The notes: a model not told the origin generated them from the letters alone. DNA of 64,000 nucleotides from Buchnera aphidicola (Anoecia oenotherae) (GCF_005080765.1 NZ_CP033012.1:438976-502975), one strand, 5' to 3'; positions 31,502 to 40,554 are shown, counted from the stretch's first letter. Translations and numbers: made by a program.

Positions 31502-31915
31502 TTAATGTAATTTATTTTCTAACTTTTTAGTAGTATTTAATTTTAAAATATTTTCAGTATTTTTGTTCACCAGTTCGATATATGCTATTGGAGCACAATC
31601 TCCAGATCGTACTCCGCATCTTAATATTCTAGTATATCCTCCAGTACGATTTAAAAATCTTGGACCAATATCTTTTATTAATTTAAAAACAATTTTCTTA
31701 TCTCTAACTTTAGAAAATAATCTTCTTCTATTAGATAAAGTATCTTTCTTAGAAAGAGTAATTAATGGCTCTACTATTCTACGTAACTCTTTCGCTTTAG
31801 ATAAAGTAGTTTGTATTATTTCATACGTAAATAAAGAATAAGCCATATTTTTTAACATAGACTTCAAATGACCTCTTTTTCTATTTAGTTTACGTCCAAT
31901 TTTTCTATGTCTCAT
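31502..31915 (-). CDS. rplQ: 50S ribosomal protein L17
   Basis: Large-subunit protein near the exit tunnel, last gene of the alpha operon. MRHRKIGRKLNRKRGHL, KELRRIVEPLITLSK and GGYTRILRCGVRSGDCAPIAYIELV are diagnostic. 137 aa against 127 in E. coli; the excess is an asparagine/lysine tail. It sits 57 bp after rpoA. Confidence 0.97.
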   Translation of the reverse strand: MRHRKIGRKLNRKRGHLKSMLKNMAYSLFTYEIIQTTLSKAKELRRIVEPLITLSKKDTLSNRRRLFSKVRDKKIVFKLIKDIGPRFLNRTGGYTRILRCGVRSGDCAPIAYIELVNKNTENILKLNTTKKLENKLH

Positions 31916-31972
31916 CTCTATATTCCTTTAAAAAACTATATAGATTTAAATTACTCTATAATTTTAAATTTA

Positions 31973-32959
31973 TTAAACATTTAACAACTTCTTTGGAGGC
32001 CAATTTTTTAAACGCATACCCAAGGAAAGATTTCTTAATGCTAAAATATCTTTTATTTCTGTTAAAGACTTTTTTCCTAAATTAGGAGTTTTTAATAATT
32101 CTACTTCTGTTTTTTGTACTAAATCTCCAATATAGTAAATCATTTCTGCTTTTAAACAATTTGCTGAACGAACTGTCAATTCTAAATCGTCGACAGGACG
32201 TAATAAAATTGGTTCAAATTCAGGTTTTTCCTCTTTAATTTCTACTTCTGGAATGCTACTTAAATCTACAAAAGCTTCTAATTGATCTGATAAAATAGTA
32301 GCTGATTTTCTAATTGCTTCTTCAGGATTAATAGTTCCATTAGTCTCTATTTCTAATACTAGTTTATCTAAATCAGTTCTTTGTTCAACTCTAGCTGCTT
32401 CTACATTATAAGAAACACGATTAACAGGACTATAACAAGCATCCAGTAGTAATCTACCTATTATTCTTTCACTACTATTCCTAACTCTAGCAGAAACAGG
32501 AACGTATCCTCTTCCTTTTTCTATTTTTATTCTCATTTTAATAGAAGAATTTAAATCTGTTAAATAACAAATATGATGTTTTGGATTAATTATTTCTATA
32601 TTAGCATCGTGAATAATATTAGATGCTGTAACTACTCCAATTCCAGATTTTTCTAAAAATAAAATAGCTTTATCTTTTCCATGAATTTTTACAGCTAATT
32701 TTTTTAAATTTAATAAAATTTCCAGTATATCTTCTTTAATACCTTCTTTAGTACTATACTCATGTAAAACATTATCAATTTCTACTTCTGTAACAGCACT
32801 TCCAGGCATAAAAGATAATAAAATTCTACGAAGTGCGTTTCCTAATGTATGACCAAATCCTCGTTCTAATGGTTCTAAAGTAACTTTTGCACGAGTTATA
32901 TTTATTTGTTCTACATTTACTAATCTAGGTTTTAGAAAATTTTTATTTAAAAGTGACAT
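31973..32959 (-). CDS. rpoA: RNA polymerase alpha subunit
   Basis: Assembles RNA polymerase and contacts UP elements and activators. N-terminal domain with EPLERGFGHTLGNALRRILLS; C-terminal domain with LTVRSANCLKAE, whose Arg is the UP-element contact (E. coli R265), and TPNLGKKSLTEIKD. I start at the ATG at 32959 (MSLLNKNFLKPRLV), which has AGAGGAA upstream and gives 328 aa (E. coli 329). A 16-codon longer frame would run into rpsD. The intact alpha-CTD is notable in a genome with few regulators. Confidence 0.97.
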   Translation of the reverse strand: MSLLNKNFLKPRLVNVEQINITRAKVTLEPLERGFGHTLGNALRRILLSFMPGSAVTEVEIDNVLHEYSTKEGIKEDILEILLNLKKLAVKIHGKDKAILFLEKSGIGVVTASNIIHDANIEIINPKHHICYLTDLNSSIKMRIKIEKGRGYVPVSARVRNSSERIIGRLLLDACYSPVNRVSYNVEAARVEQRTDLDKLVLEIETNGTINPEEAIRKSATILSDQLEAFVDLSSIPEVEIKEEKPEFEPILLRPVDDLELTVRSANCLKAEMIYYIGDLVQKTEVELLKTPNLGKKSLTEIKDILALRNLSLGMRLKNWPPKKLLNV

Positions 32960-32984
32960 ATATTCCTCTCTTAATGATGGTTCT

Positions 32985-33605
32985 TTATTTTGAATATAGT
33001 TCAACAATTAAATGTTCATTAATTTCTGAAGAAAAATCAACCCGTTCAGGAACTCTAATTAATTTAGCCTGCATAGTAGACTTATTTAAATTTATCCACG
33101 TGGATGGTTCTCTTTGTTCTGCTAACTGCATAGAATTTTTTATTCGAATATAATTTTTAGCATTATTTTTTATTCCAATAACGTCGTTTTTTAAAATTTG
33201 ATATGAAGGAATATTTACTATTTTATCATTGATGGTAATTATTTTATGAGTTATTAACTGTCTAGATTCAGCTCTAGTTGAACCAAATCCAATACGGTAA
33301 ACAATATTGTCTAATCTATGTTCTAATAAAAACAATAAATTTTCACCTGTATTTCCTTTTAATCTTGCTGCTTTTTTATAATAGTTTCTAAATTGTCTCT
33401 CTAGAACACCATATAATCTTCTTACTTTTTGCTTTTCTCTCAATTGTACACCATAATCTGATAATCTTGTTTTTTTTATACCATGCTGACCAGGCGGTCT
33501 ATCTATTTTACATTTCGATTCTATAGATCGAACTCCTGATTTAAAAAACAAATCTGTTCCTTCTCTACGACTCAGTTTTAATTTTGGACCAAGATATTTT
33601 GCCAT
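32985..33605 (-). CDS. rpsD: 30S ribosomal protein S4
   Basis: Primary 16S-binding protein; in E. coli it represses the alpha operon by binding the rpsM leader. MAKYLGPKLKLSRREGTDLF, the S4 RNA-binding domain (LEHRLDNIVYRIGFGSTRAESRQLI) and VPSYQI-like IPSYQILKND are clear. 206 aa, same as E. coli. No zinc-binding Cys cluster. Located between rpsK and rpoA. Confidence 0.98.
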   Translation of the reverse strand: MAKYLGPKLKLSRREGTDLFFKSGVRSIESKCKIDRPPGQHGIKKTRLSDYGVQLREKQKVRRLYGVLERQFRNYYKKAARLKGNTGENLLFLLEHRLDNIVYRIGFGSTRAESRQLITHKIITINDKIVNIPSYQILKNDVIGIKNNAKNYIRIKNSMQLAEQREPSTWINLNKSTMQAKLIRVPERVDFSSEINEHLIVELYSK

Positions 33606-33633
33606 GTATTATTTCTCCTTAACATTGACTAAT

Positions 33634-34023
33634 TTATACACGTCTTTTCTTAGGAGGACGACATCCATTATGTGGTATAGGAGTTACGTCTGTAATATTA
33701 GTAATTTTAAATCCAGCAGAATTCAATGCTCTAATTGTAGATTCTCTTCCAGGTCCAGGCCCTTTTACCATTACTTCTAAATTTTTTAAACCATAATCTT
33801 TTACTAATTCGGCACACCGTTCTGCTGCTACTTGTGCTGCAAACGGAGTAGATTTTCTAGATCCTCTAAAACCAGATCCTCCTGCAGTTGCCCATCCTAA
33901 AACATTTCCTTGTTTATCAGTAATAGTAACAATAGTATTGTTAAATGAAGCATGAATATGCGCTATTCCGTCTAAAACTTGCTTTTTTACTCGTTTACGA
34001 GTACGTATTGTGGTTTTTGCCAT
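33634..34023 (-). CDS. rpsK: 30S ribosomal protein S11
   Basis: Platform protein of the small subunit. HIHASFNNTIVTITD, GGSGFRGSRKSTPFAAQ and PIPHNGCRPPKKRRV are almost identical to E. coli. I start at the ATG at 34023 (MAKTTIRTRKRVKKQ), giving 129 aa as in E. coli; a frame seven codons longer has no homology. 21 bp from the rpsM stop. Confidence 0.98.
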   Translation of the reverse strand: MAKTTIRTRKRVKKQVLDGIAHIHASFNNTIVTITDKQGNVLGWATAGGSGFRGSRKSTPFAAQVAAERCAELVKDYGLKNLEVMVKGPGPGRESTIRALNSAGFKITNITDVTPIPHNGCRPPKKRRV

Positions 34024-34044
34024 AATTCTTTTATAAAACTCCAA

Positions 34045-34401
34045 TTATTTTTTTATAGATTTTCTAGGACCTTTACACGTTCTTGCATTAGTTTTGGTTC
34101 TTTGACCTCGTACTGGTAACCCTTTTCTATGTCTTAATCCTCTATAACATCCTAAATCTATCAAACGTTTAATACTTAGCGTTTTTTCTCTTCGTAAATC
34201 TCCTTCTACAATAAATTTAGAAATAGCTGTTCTCAATAAATCTATCTGTGAATCACGTAAATCCTTTACTTTACTATCTTCATTAACACCTATACTATTG
34301 CAAATTAACTTAGAACTAGAAATTCCAATTCCGTATATTTTTGTTAATGCTATTCTTATATGTTTATGATCAGGAATATTAATTCCTGCAATACGAGCCA
34401 T
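34045..34401 (-). CDS. rpsM: 30S ribosomal protein S13
   Basis: Head protein that contacts P-site tRNA and bridges to L5. MARIAGINIPDHKH at the start and GLRHRKGLPVRGQRTKTNARTCKGPR near the basic C-terminus. 118 aa, as in E. coli. First gene of the alpha operon; the 95 bp between rpmJ and rpsM would contain the S4-binding leader, but I cannot see the E. coli pseudoknot in it. Confidence 0.98.
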   Translation of the reverse strand: MARIAGINIPDHKHIRIALTKIYGIGISSSKLICNSIGVNEDSKVKDLRDSQIDLLRTAISKFIVEGDLRREKTLSIKRLIDLGCYRGLRHRKGLPVRGQRTKTNARTCKGPRKSIKK

Positions 34402-34496
34402 AAAAACTCCTAAATATTATAGTACAAAAGTTAATTATTTATAATAAAGTTTTATTTAATGTTATTTAACTTATTAAAGTTTAATCTAAATATTAT

Positions 34497-34613
34497 TTAT
34501 CCTTGTCTCTGTTTATGTTTTGGATCGCTAATGCAATATACACGAATCACATTTTTTCTACGTACTATTTTACAATTTCTACATAATTTTTTTACTGATG
34601 CTCTTACTTTCAT
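34497..34613 (-). CDS. rpmJ: 50S ribosomal protein L36
   Basis: 38-residue protein: MKVRASVKKLCRNCKIVRRK followed by a second half ending in PKHKQRQG. It is the zinc-binding type, with Cys11, Cys14, Cys27 and a His near 32. Located between secY and rpsM, the end of the spc operon in E. coli. Confidence 0.97.
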   Translation of the reverse strand: MKVRASVKKLCRNCKIVRRKNVIRVYCISDPKHKQRQG

Positions 34614-34642
34614 TTGTAGATCTCAATATATTTAATTAAAAA

Positions 34643-35986
34643 CTATTTTTTTTTATTGTTAAAATATAAATTAGATTTTTTTAAAATAACATCATATTGA
34701 TTTGATATAATTAAAGTTTGTATTTGAGTTATAAAATCTATTATAACTACAACAACTATTAATAATGATGTTCCTCCAAAATAAAACGGCATATTAAAAA
34801 CGTTTTTTATAAATTCTGGCATCAAACAAATAAACATCATATATATAGAACCAATACATGTTAATTTCAGCATAATACTACTAATATACTTTTCTGTCTT
34901 TTCTCCCGGTCTAATTCCTGGAATAAAAGCTCCTGATTTTTTTAAATTTTCTGCAGTTTCTCTTGGGTTAAATGCTAATTGACTATAGAAAAAACAAAAA
35001 AATACTATCGATATAGCATATAACAAACTATAAAGAATATGACTGAATTTAAAAAATAGAATTATTTTACATAATACATTTAAATTATCCAAATGTTTAC
35101 TTAAATACCAAGATGCTATAATAGAAGGAAAAATTAACATGCTAGACGAAAATATTGCTGGCATAACACCAGACATATTTAATTTTAATGGTAGATGAGT
35201 ATTTTGAGTAGAATACATTCTACTTCCTCGTTGACGACCAGCATAGCGTATTGTTATTTGTCTTTGACACCGCTCAACAAAAACTACGAAAAAGATAGAT
35301 ATTGTAATAATGATCATTACAACTATATACTGTAATACAGTATATTCATTGTTATAAAATTGATTAATTATTTTACTAAAAATTGAAGGAAATCCTGATA
35401 AAATACTGATAAATATTAATATAGACGTTCCATTTCCTAAACCATATTCAGTAATCAATTCACTTAACCACATTAAAAACAATGACCCTGAAATTAAACT
35501 AAAAATAGCAATAAAATAAAAATAAATGTCAGGATTAAGAATAAAATATTTCATTCCAGGTAAAAATGGAAGGCTAGTAGCTAATCCAACTGATTGAAAA
35601 ATAGCTAATAACAATGTCAAATACCTTACATACTTATTAATTTTTTTACTTCCTAATTCTCCTTCTTTTTTTAGCTTAGAAAAAGTAGGATAAGCTAAAG
35701 TTAATACTTGAATAATAATAGACGCTGAAATATAGGGCATAATTCCTAATGCAAATATAGAAGCTCTACTTAAAGATCCACCAGAAAACATATTAAATAT
35801 GTCAAAAATTCCACTAGAATTAGAATATATAATTTTTGACAATACTGGAATATTAATTCCAGGAATAGGAATAAACGAACCAATACGAAAAACAATAATA
35901 GAAAAAACAAAAAATATTATTCTTCTTTTTAATTCAATTATTCCTTTATTATAATTTTTGTAATAGTTAATCAATTTATATTCCAT
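34643..35986 (-). CDS. secY: Protein translocase subunit SecY
   Basis: Ten-helix channel of the Sec translocon. IVFRIGSFIPIPGIN (TM1), ASIFALGIMPYISASIIIQ (plug and TM2 region), FVVFVERCQRQITIRYAGRQ (loop 8-9 side), NPRETAENLKKSGAFIPGIRPG and PFYFGGTSLLIVVVVIIDF are all present. 447 aa (E. coli 443). Works with PpiD, SRP RNA and SecA/E/G encoded elsewhere. Embedded in the spc operon between rplO and rpmJ. Confidence 0.97.
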   Translation of the reverse strand: MEYKLINYYKNYNKGIIELKRRIIFFVFSIIVFRIGSFIPIPGINIPVLSKIIYSNSSGIFDIFNMFSGGSLSRASIFALGIMPYISASIIIQVLTLAYPTFSKLKKEGELGSKKINKYVRYLTLLLAIFQSVGLATSLPFLPGMKYFILNPDIYFYFIAIFSLISGSLFLMWLSELITEYGLGNGTSILIFISILSGFPSIFSKIINQFYNNEYTVLQYIVVMIIITISIFFVVFVERCQRQITIRYAGRQRGSRMYSTQNTHLPLKLNMSGVMPAIFSSSMLIFPSIIASWYLSKHLDNLNVLCKIILFFKFSHILYSLLYAISIVFFCFFYSQLAFNPRETAENLKKSGAFIPGIRPGEKTEKYISSIMLKLTCIGSIYMMFICLMPEFIKNVFNMPFYFGGTSLLIVVVVIIDFITQIQTLIISNQYDVILKKSNLYFNNKKK

Positions 35987-35992
35987 AATAGA

Positions 35993-36433
35993 TTATTCAT
36001 TTTTAATTGTTCCACCACATGATTCTATTACTAAACGTGCTCCTTTTGTAACAGATAAACCTTTTACTATAAGAGATTTTTTTAAAGTACCATGTAAAAT
36101 TATTTTCACGTACTTTATATTATTATTTATAATATTATTTTTCTTTAATTCATTAATAGTAATAGCATGTTTAGTATTTATTTTATTTAAATCTGATAAA
36201 CGAACTTCTACTGTTAACTTTTTCTTTCTGGAAAAAAAACCAAACTTAGGTGATCGTCTATATAAAGGAGTTTGTCCTCCTTCAAACGTTCTGCTAATTT
36301 TCCTTCCACTCCTAGATTTTTGTCCCTTGTGACCTCTTCCACACGTCTTTCCTAACCCTGAACCAATCCCTCTTCCAACTCTTTTTTTTCTTGTAACAGA
36401 ACCTTTTTGTGAAGAAATAGTATTTAAACGCAT
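35993..36433 (-). CDS. rplO: 50S ribosomal protein L15
   Basis: Late-assembly large-subunit protein. MRLNTISSQKGSVTRKKRVGRG, GRGHKGQKSR and FEGGQTPLYRRSPKFGF match E. coli. 146 aa (E. coli 144). One base separates it from rpmD and six from secY. Confidence 0.97.
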   Translation of the reverse strand: MRLNTISSQKGSVTRKKRVGRGIGSGLGKTCGRGHKGQKSRSGRKISRTFEGGQTPLYRRSPKFGFFSRKKKLTVEVRLSDLNKINTKHAITINELKKNNIINNNIKYVKIILHGTLKKSLIVKGLSVTKGARLVIESCGGTIKNE

Positions 36434-36434
36434 A

Positions 36435-36623
36435 TTAAAATTCCTTTACTGCTAACATGTAAGATACTAATTTTATCATTCCTTGCAAAGAAGGATTATT
36501 TTTTCTTATAACAGTATGCCCTATATATCTAAGACCTAGTCCTTTTAAAGTAGCTTTATGCTTTGGTAATATTCCTATAGAACTTTTAATTTGAGTGATT
36601 TTTACACTATCATTATTTATCAT
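36435..36623 (-). CDS. rpmD: 50S ribosomal protein L30
   Basis: Small large-subunit protein, 62 aa (E. coli 59). KITQIKSSIGILPKHKATLKGLGLRYIGHTV is the L30 signature. ATG start at 36623, six bases after rpsE; the few extra N-terminal residues are not conserved. Confidence 0.96.
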   Translation of the reverse strand: MINNDSVKITQIKSSIGILPKHKATLKGLGLRYIGHTVIRKNNPSLQGMIKLVSYMLAVKEF

Positions 36624-36629
36624 TTTACT

Positions 36630-37139
36630 TCACTCCAATATGTCACTAATAAGTTTATTTCTTTTTTTAGCTACCATAGAAGGGGATCGCATTCTAGACA
36701 AACCATCTAATGTGGCTCTAACTACATTAATAGGATTAGTAGATCCATACGTCTTAGCTAATACGTTGTGTATACCTGAAACTTCTAATACAGCACGCAT
36801 AGCACCTCCTGCTATTATCCCTGTTCCTTCTGAAGCTGGTTTCATAAAAATATTCGATCCAGTATGAGATCCTGTAACTGAATGTTGTAATGTTCCTTTA
36901 TTTAATGGAATACTAATCATATTTTTTCGTGCTTTTTCCATAGCTTTTTGAATAGCAGCAGGGACTTCTTTAGCTTTTCCATATCCGAATCCTACTTTTC
37001 CACGTCCATCCCCTACAACCGTTAATGCAGTAAAAGAAAAAACCCTACCACCTTTAACAGTTTTTGATACTCTGTTAACAGCTACTAATTTTTCTTTTAA
37101 ATCTCCATGAGAAACATTCTTTTTTTCAAATTTTGACAT
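36630..37139 (-). CDS. rpsE: 30S ribosomal protein S5
   Basis: Accuracy-related small-subunit protein. KLVAVNRVSKTVKGGRVFSFTALTVVGDG and GFGYGKAKEVPAAIQKAMEKA are the S5 RNA-binding signature; GTGIIAGGAMRAVLE follows. 169 aa (E. coli 167). Immediately downstream of rplR. Confidence 0.98.
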   Translation of the reverse strand: MSKFEKKNVSHGDLKEKLVAVNRVSKTVKGGRVFSFTALTVVGDGRGKVGFGYGKAKEVPAAIQKAMEKARKNMISIPLNKGTLQHSVTGSHTGSNIFMKPASEGTGIIAGGAMRAVLEVSGIHNVLAKTYGSTNPINVVRATLDGLSRMRSPSMVAKKRNKLISDILE

Positions 37140-37150
37140 CCTATTTTACC

Positions 37151-37513
37151 TTAAAAATTAAGTCCTGTTTTTCGTGCTGAAACTGCTAATTCCTTTACAC
37201 GACCATGATATTTAAAACCAGAACGATCGAAAGAAACTTTTTTAATACCTTTTTCTAAGGCTCTTTTAGCTATTTCTTTTCCAATAATCGAAGCAGATTT
37301 TTTATTTCCAGTTCCTTTTTTACTATTTATTATTCGTTTTTCTAAAGTGCAAGCTGATGCTATAATTGTACAAAAATCTGAGCTAATTACTTGAGCATAT
37401 ATATGTTTTGAAGTACGATGAACAACTAATCGAATTGCTTTTAACTCTTTTAATTTTTCTCTTGTTTTACGTGCTCTACGTAATCTAGACATTCTTTTAA
37501 TATTAGGATTCAT
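37151..37513 (-). CDS. rplR: 50S ribosomal protein L18
   Basis: Binds 5S rRNA in the central protuberance together with L5. RLVVHRTSKHIYAQVIS and ALEKGIKKVSFDRSGFKYHGRVKELA are conserved. 120 aa from the ATG at 37513; an internal ATG seven codons later gives a length closer to E. coli (117) but is less well spaced from rplF. Confidence 0.97.
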   Translation of the reverse strand: MNPNIKRMSRLRRARKTREKLKELKAIRLVVHRTSKHIYAQVISSDFCTIIASACTLEKRIINSKKGTGNKKSASIIGKEIAKRALEKGIKKVSFDRSGFKYHGRVKELAVSARKTGLNF

Positions 37514-37518
37514 ATAAA

Positions 37519-38055
37519 TTATTTCTTTTTTGCCTCTTTAATTCGAACTTTTTCATGTTCATAACGTATACCTTTTCCTTTATAAGGTTCTGGTATTCTG
37601 TAACTACGCAAATTCGATGCTACTTGACCAACTAACTGTTTATTAGCACTTTTCAATATAATTTCAGTTGTAGATGGACTTTCTGCTAATACACCTTTTG
37701 GTAAAATATATTCAACATTATGCGAATATCCTAATGACATATTAATAATGTTTTTTTTTGATAAAGAAATTCTATATCCAACACCTGATAACTTTAACTT
37801 TTTAATAAATCCTGTAGAAACTCCAACTATCATTGAATATATTATTGATCTAGTAGTACCTGCTTGAGCCCAACTTTTAGAATCATCGACCTGAGTTTTA
37901 AAAACTAAAACATTACTTTCATACTGTACATTAACATATTTGTGTATTTTATATGATAAAGAATCGAATGATCCTGTTATATGAATTATTGGATAGTTTA
38001 AAACAACTTTTACTTCTTTTGGAACAACAATAGGTAATTTTGCAATTCTAGACAT
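37519..38055 (-). CDS. rplF: 50S ribosomal protein L6
   Basis: Large-subunit protein near the factor-binding site. MSRIAKLPIVVP, GVSTGFIKKLKLSGVGYR and YRIPEPYKGKGIRYEHE are diagnostic. The frame opens at a GTG two codons upstream, but the ATG at 38055 has GGAG at ten bases and matches the E. coli start. 178 aa (E. coli 177). Confidence 0.97.
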   Translation of the reverse strand: MSRIAKLPIVVPKEVKVVLNYPIIHITGSFDSLSYKIHKYVNVQYESNVLVFKTQVDDSKSWAQAGTTRSIIYSMIVGVSTGFIKKLKLSGVGYRISLSKKNIINMSLGYSHNVEYILPKGVLAESPSTTEIILKSANKQLVGQVASNLRSYRIPEPYKGKGIRYEHEKVRIKEAKKK

Positions 38056-38071
38056 ACACACACTACTCCAA

Positions 38072-38467
38072 TTAAGCTACATAACAAATTATTTCTCCAC
38101 CTAATCCTATTTTACGAGCATTCTTATCTGTCATAACTCCTTTAGAAGTAGATAAAATGGAAATTCCAAAACCATCCATAACCATTGGAATAGATCGCTT
38201 TTTTTTATATATCCTAGAACTAGGACGACTTGCTCGTTCTATTTTTTCTATAACAGCATGACCTTGAAAATATTTTAAAAATATTTCTAAAAAAAATATT
38301 TTTTTGCTTTTTTTTATTATTACATCTAAAATATATCCTTCTTCTTTTAATACTTTACTAATTTCTAATTTAATGTTTGAAAAACTTATTTTTACTGAAA
38401 TTTTATTAGAAGCTTGACTGTTTCGTATACGAGTTAACATATCTGAAATAGGATCTTGCATGCTCAA
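38072..38467 (-). CDS. rpsH: 30S ribosomal protein S8, TTG start
   Basis: 16S-binding protein; in E. coli it represses the spc operon through the rplE leader. SMQDPISDMLTRIRN and STSKGVMTDKNARKIGLGGEIICYVA are conserved. The start is best placed at TTG (38467): it encodes the position of Met1 in E. coli MSMQDP, and GGGGAG lies nine bases before it. The ATG two codons later would be 15 bases away. 131 aa. Confidence 0.95.
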   Translation of the reverse strand: MSMQDPISDMLTRIRNSQASNKISVKISFSNIKLEISKVLKEEGYILDVIIKKSKKIFFLEIFLKYFQGHAVIEKIERASRPSSRIYKKKRSIPMVMDGFGISILSTSKGVMTDKNARKIGLGGEIICYVA

Positions 38468-38568
38468 TTAAATTTTCTCCCCTTAAATCTTTCTACTATA
38501 TATGTGTATAATACTTAAATAATAGACATAAATATTAAAAATATTGGTCTTTTGACACCGTATATAAA

Positions 38569-38874
38569 CTACCAACTAGCTTTTCTTAAACCTGGTATTT
38601 CTCCTCTCATAGCAGATTCTCTTACTTTCATTCTACTTAATCCAAATTTTCTTAAATAAGCATGAGGTCTACCTGTTTGACGACATCTATTTCTTTGTCT
38701 GCACATACTAGAATCTCTTGGTAATGACTGTAGTTTTAACACAGCATCAAAACGTACTTCTTCTTTTAAATGAGAATTTAAAATAATAGATTTTAATTTT
38801 TTTCTTGCATTGAAAAATTTTTTAGCTAAATAAATTCGTTTTACTTCTCTAGCTTTCATTGATTGTTTAGCCAT
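38569..38874 (-). CDS. rpsN: 30S ribosomal protein S14
   Basis: Head protein, 101 aa, of the long form without zinc-binding Cys pairs, as in E. coli. MAKQSMKAREVKR, LQSLPRDSS and NRCRQTGRPHAYLRKFGLSR are identical or nearly so. The 101 bp before rpsH is longer than the E. coli gap. Confidence 0.98.
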   Translation of the reverse strand: MAKQSMKAREVKRIYLAKKFFNARKKLKSIILNSHLKEEVRFDAVLKLQSLPRDSSMCRQRNRCRQTGRPHAYLRKFGLSRMKVRESAMRGEIPGLRKASW

Positions 38875-38895
38875 AATAATACATAATTCCTTTCT

Positions 38896-39435
38896 TTAAT
38901 TTCTAAATGGAAAATTAAACGCAGATAATAATTCATATCCTTCAGAATCTGATAAAGAAGTAGTTGTAATAGTAACGTTTAATCCTCTTATTTTATCTAC
39001 TTTATCATAATTAATTTCTGGAAAAATAATTTGTTCTTTTATTCCAAAATTATAATTTCCTTGTTTATCAAAAGAAGAACGAGGAAATCCTCTAAAATCA
39101 CGAATTCTAGGTATAGCTATCGATATTAAACGATAAAAAAAATCCCATTTTCTTTTTCCTCTTAAAGTAACCTTACATCCTATAGGATACCCTTTTCGAA
39201 TTTTAAATCCTGCTACTGATTTTCGAACTTTCGTAATCAATGGTTTTTGACCTGATATTAATGATAAATCTGATACAGCATTATTTAATATTTTTTTATC
39301 TGATATAGCAGTTCCTACACCCATATTTAAAACAATTTTTTCTATCTTAGGAACTTGCATTATAGAACTATAATTAAATTTAACCATAAGTTTCTTTATA
39401 ACAACACTATTAAAATAATTATATAATATAGACAT
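38896..39435 (-). CDS. rplE: 50S ribosomal protein L5
   Basis: Binds 5S rRNA and contacts S13 across the subunit interface. YSSIMQVPKIEKIVLNMGVG, KPLITKVRKSVAGFKIRKGYPIGCKVTLRG and PRIRDFRGF are clear. I start at the ATG at 39435, with AAGGA upstream, which gives 179 aa exactly as E. coli. A 13-codon longer frame would overlap rplX. Confidence 0.97.
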   Translation of the reverse strand: MSILYNYFNSVVIKKLMVKFNYSSIMQVPKIEKIVLNMGVGTAISDKKILNNAVSDLSLISGQKPLITKVRKSVAGFKIRKGYPIGCKVTLRGKRKWDFFYRLISIAIPRIRDFRGFPRSSFDKQGNYNFGIKEQIIFPEINYDKVDKIRGLNVTITTTSLSDSEGYELLSAFNFPFRN

Positions 39436-39457
39436 ATAAATAATCCTTTTTTTCTTT

Positions 39458-39775
39458 CTATATAAGTATTTCATTACTGGACTTAAAAAATCTAAATTTT
39501 TTTCCTGATTGAAATTTAAATCCTATTTTTTCTGATTTTCCAGTTTTTTTATTTAAAACACCTACATTAGAAATATGAATATAAGCCTCTTGTTTTATAA
39601 TTCCACCACTTTTATTTTGAGAAGGAACTGACTTTTGATGTTTAGTTACTATATTAATCCCTTTAACCATTACTTTATTACTATCTGATTTTATTCCTAT
39701 AACTTTTCCTACTTTACCTTTATCTCTCCCTGATAAAATCATTACTGTATCATTTTTACGAATTTTAGCTGCCAT
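39458..39775 (-). CDS. rplX: 50S ribosomal protein L24
   Basis: Assembly-initiator protein. The KOW motif is present as VMILSGRDKGKVGKVIGI; KGINIVTKHQKSVPSQNKSGGI follows. 105 aa (E. coli 104). Between rplN and rplE in the spc operon. Confidence 0.97.
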   Translation of the reverse strand: MAAKIRKNDTVMILSGRDKGKVGKVIGIKSDSNKVMVKGINIVTKHQKSVPSQNKSGGIIKQEAYIHISNVGVLNKKTGKSEKIGFKFQSGKKFRFFKSSNEILI

Positions 39776-39785
39776 AATTTTACCT

Positions 39786-40157
39786 TTATATTACTTCTGA
39801 AGCTAAAGAAACAATTTTCATAAATTTTTCATTACGTAATTCTCTTGTAACAGGACCAAAAATTCTAGTACCAACTAATTGTTCATTTACATTATTTAAT
39901 AAAACACAAGAGTTTCTATCAAATCGAATTAAAGAACCATCAGTTCTCCTAACACCTTTTCTTGTTCTTATCACTACAGCTTTAAGAACATCTCCTTTTT
40001 TTACTTTTCCTCTTGGAATTGCTTCTTTTATAGCTATTTTAATAATATCTCCAATGTTCGCATATCTTCTCTTTGAACCACCTAATACTTTTATACAAAT
40101 TGCTAATTTAGCACCCGAATTGTCAGCTACATTAAGAACAGTTTCTACCTGTATCAT
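39786..40157 (-). CDS. rplN: 50S ribosomal protein L14
   Basis: Core large-subunit protein, first gene of the spc operon. MIQVETVLNVADNSGAKLA, KKGDVLKAVVIRTRKGVRR and GTRIFGPVTRELR are strongly conserved. 123 aa, as in E. coli. A 142-bp gap separates it from rpsQ, the largest inside the ribosomal cluster and the place of the spc promoter in E. coli. Confidence 0.98.
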   Translation of the reverse strand: MIQVETVLNVADNSGAKLAICIKVLGGSKRRYANIGDIIKIAIKEAIPRGKVKKGDVLKAVVIRTRKGVRRTDGSLIRFDRNSCVLLNNVNEQLVGTRIFGPVTRELRNEKFMKIVSLASEVI

Positions 40158-40299
40158 TTTAAATTTTATCTCTTTATTATATTCACAAAATTATAAAACA
40201 TAGTTATATTATGTTTGTTAAACATATATGAAAAAGTCATGATATTAAACTATATACTTATTCTTATATAGTATAATACTATATTGAAATATAAATAAA

Positions 40300-40554
40300 T
40301 TAAATAACTATTTTTTTTACTATACATACTAATTTCCATGATTTAGTCTTAGAAATAGGACGACATTCCTGTACTTTTACAATATCTCCTACAGAACATT
40401 CATTCTTTTCATCATGAATATGTAATTTAGTAGTACGCTTTACAAACTTTCTATACAAACTATGCTTTACTAATTTTTCTATTATTACCGTTGCTGACTT
40501 ATACATTTTATTACTACTTATTTTTCCCTGTAATGTATTCTTTTTTTTAACCAT
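40300..40554 (-). CDS. rpsQ: 30S ribosomal protein S17
   Basis: Small-subunit OB-fold protein, last gene of the S10 operon. NTLQGKISSNKMYKSATV, FVKRTTKLHIHDEKNEC and CRPISKTKSWKLV match E. coli. I choose the ATG at 40554 because MVKKKNTLQG aligns residue for residue with E. coli MTDKIRTLQG and gives 84 aa; an ATG three codons earlier lacks room for its ribosome site. Overlaps rpmC by 8 bp. Confidence 0.95.
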   Translation of the reverse strand: MVKKKNTLQGKISSNKMYKSATVIIEKLVKHSLYRKFVKRTTKLHIHDEKNECSVGDIVKVQECRPISKTKSWKLVCIVKKIVI

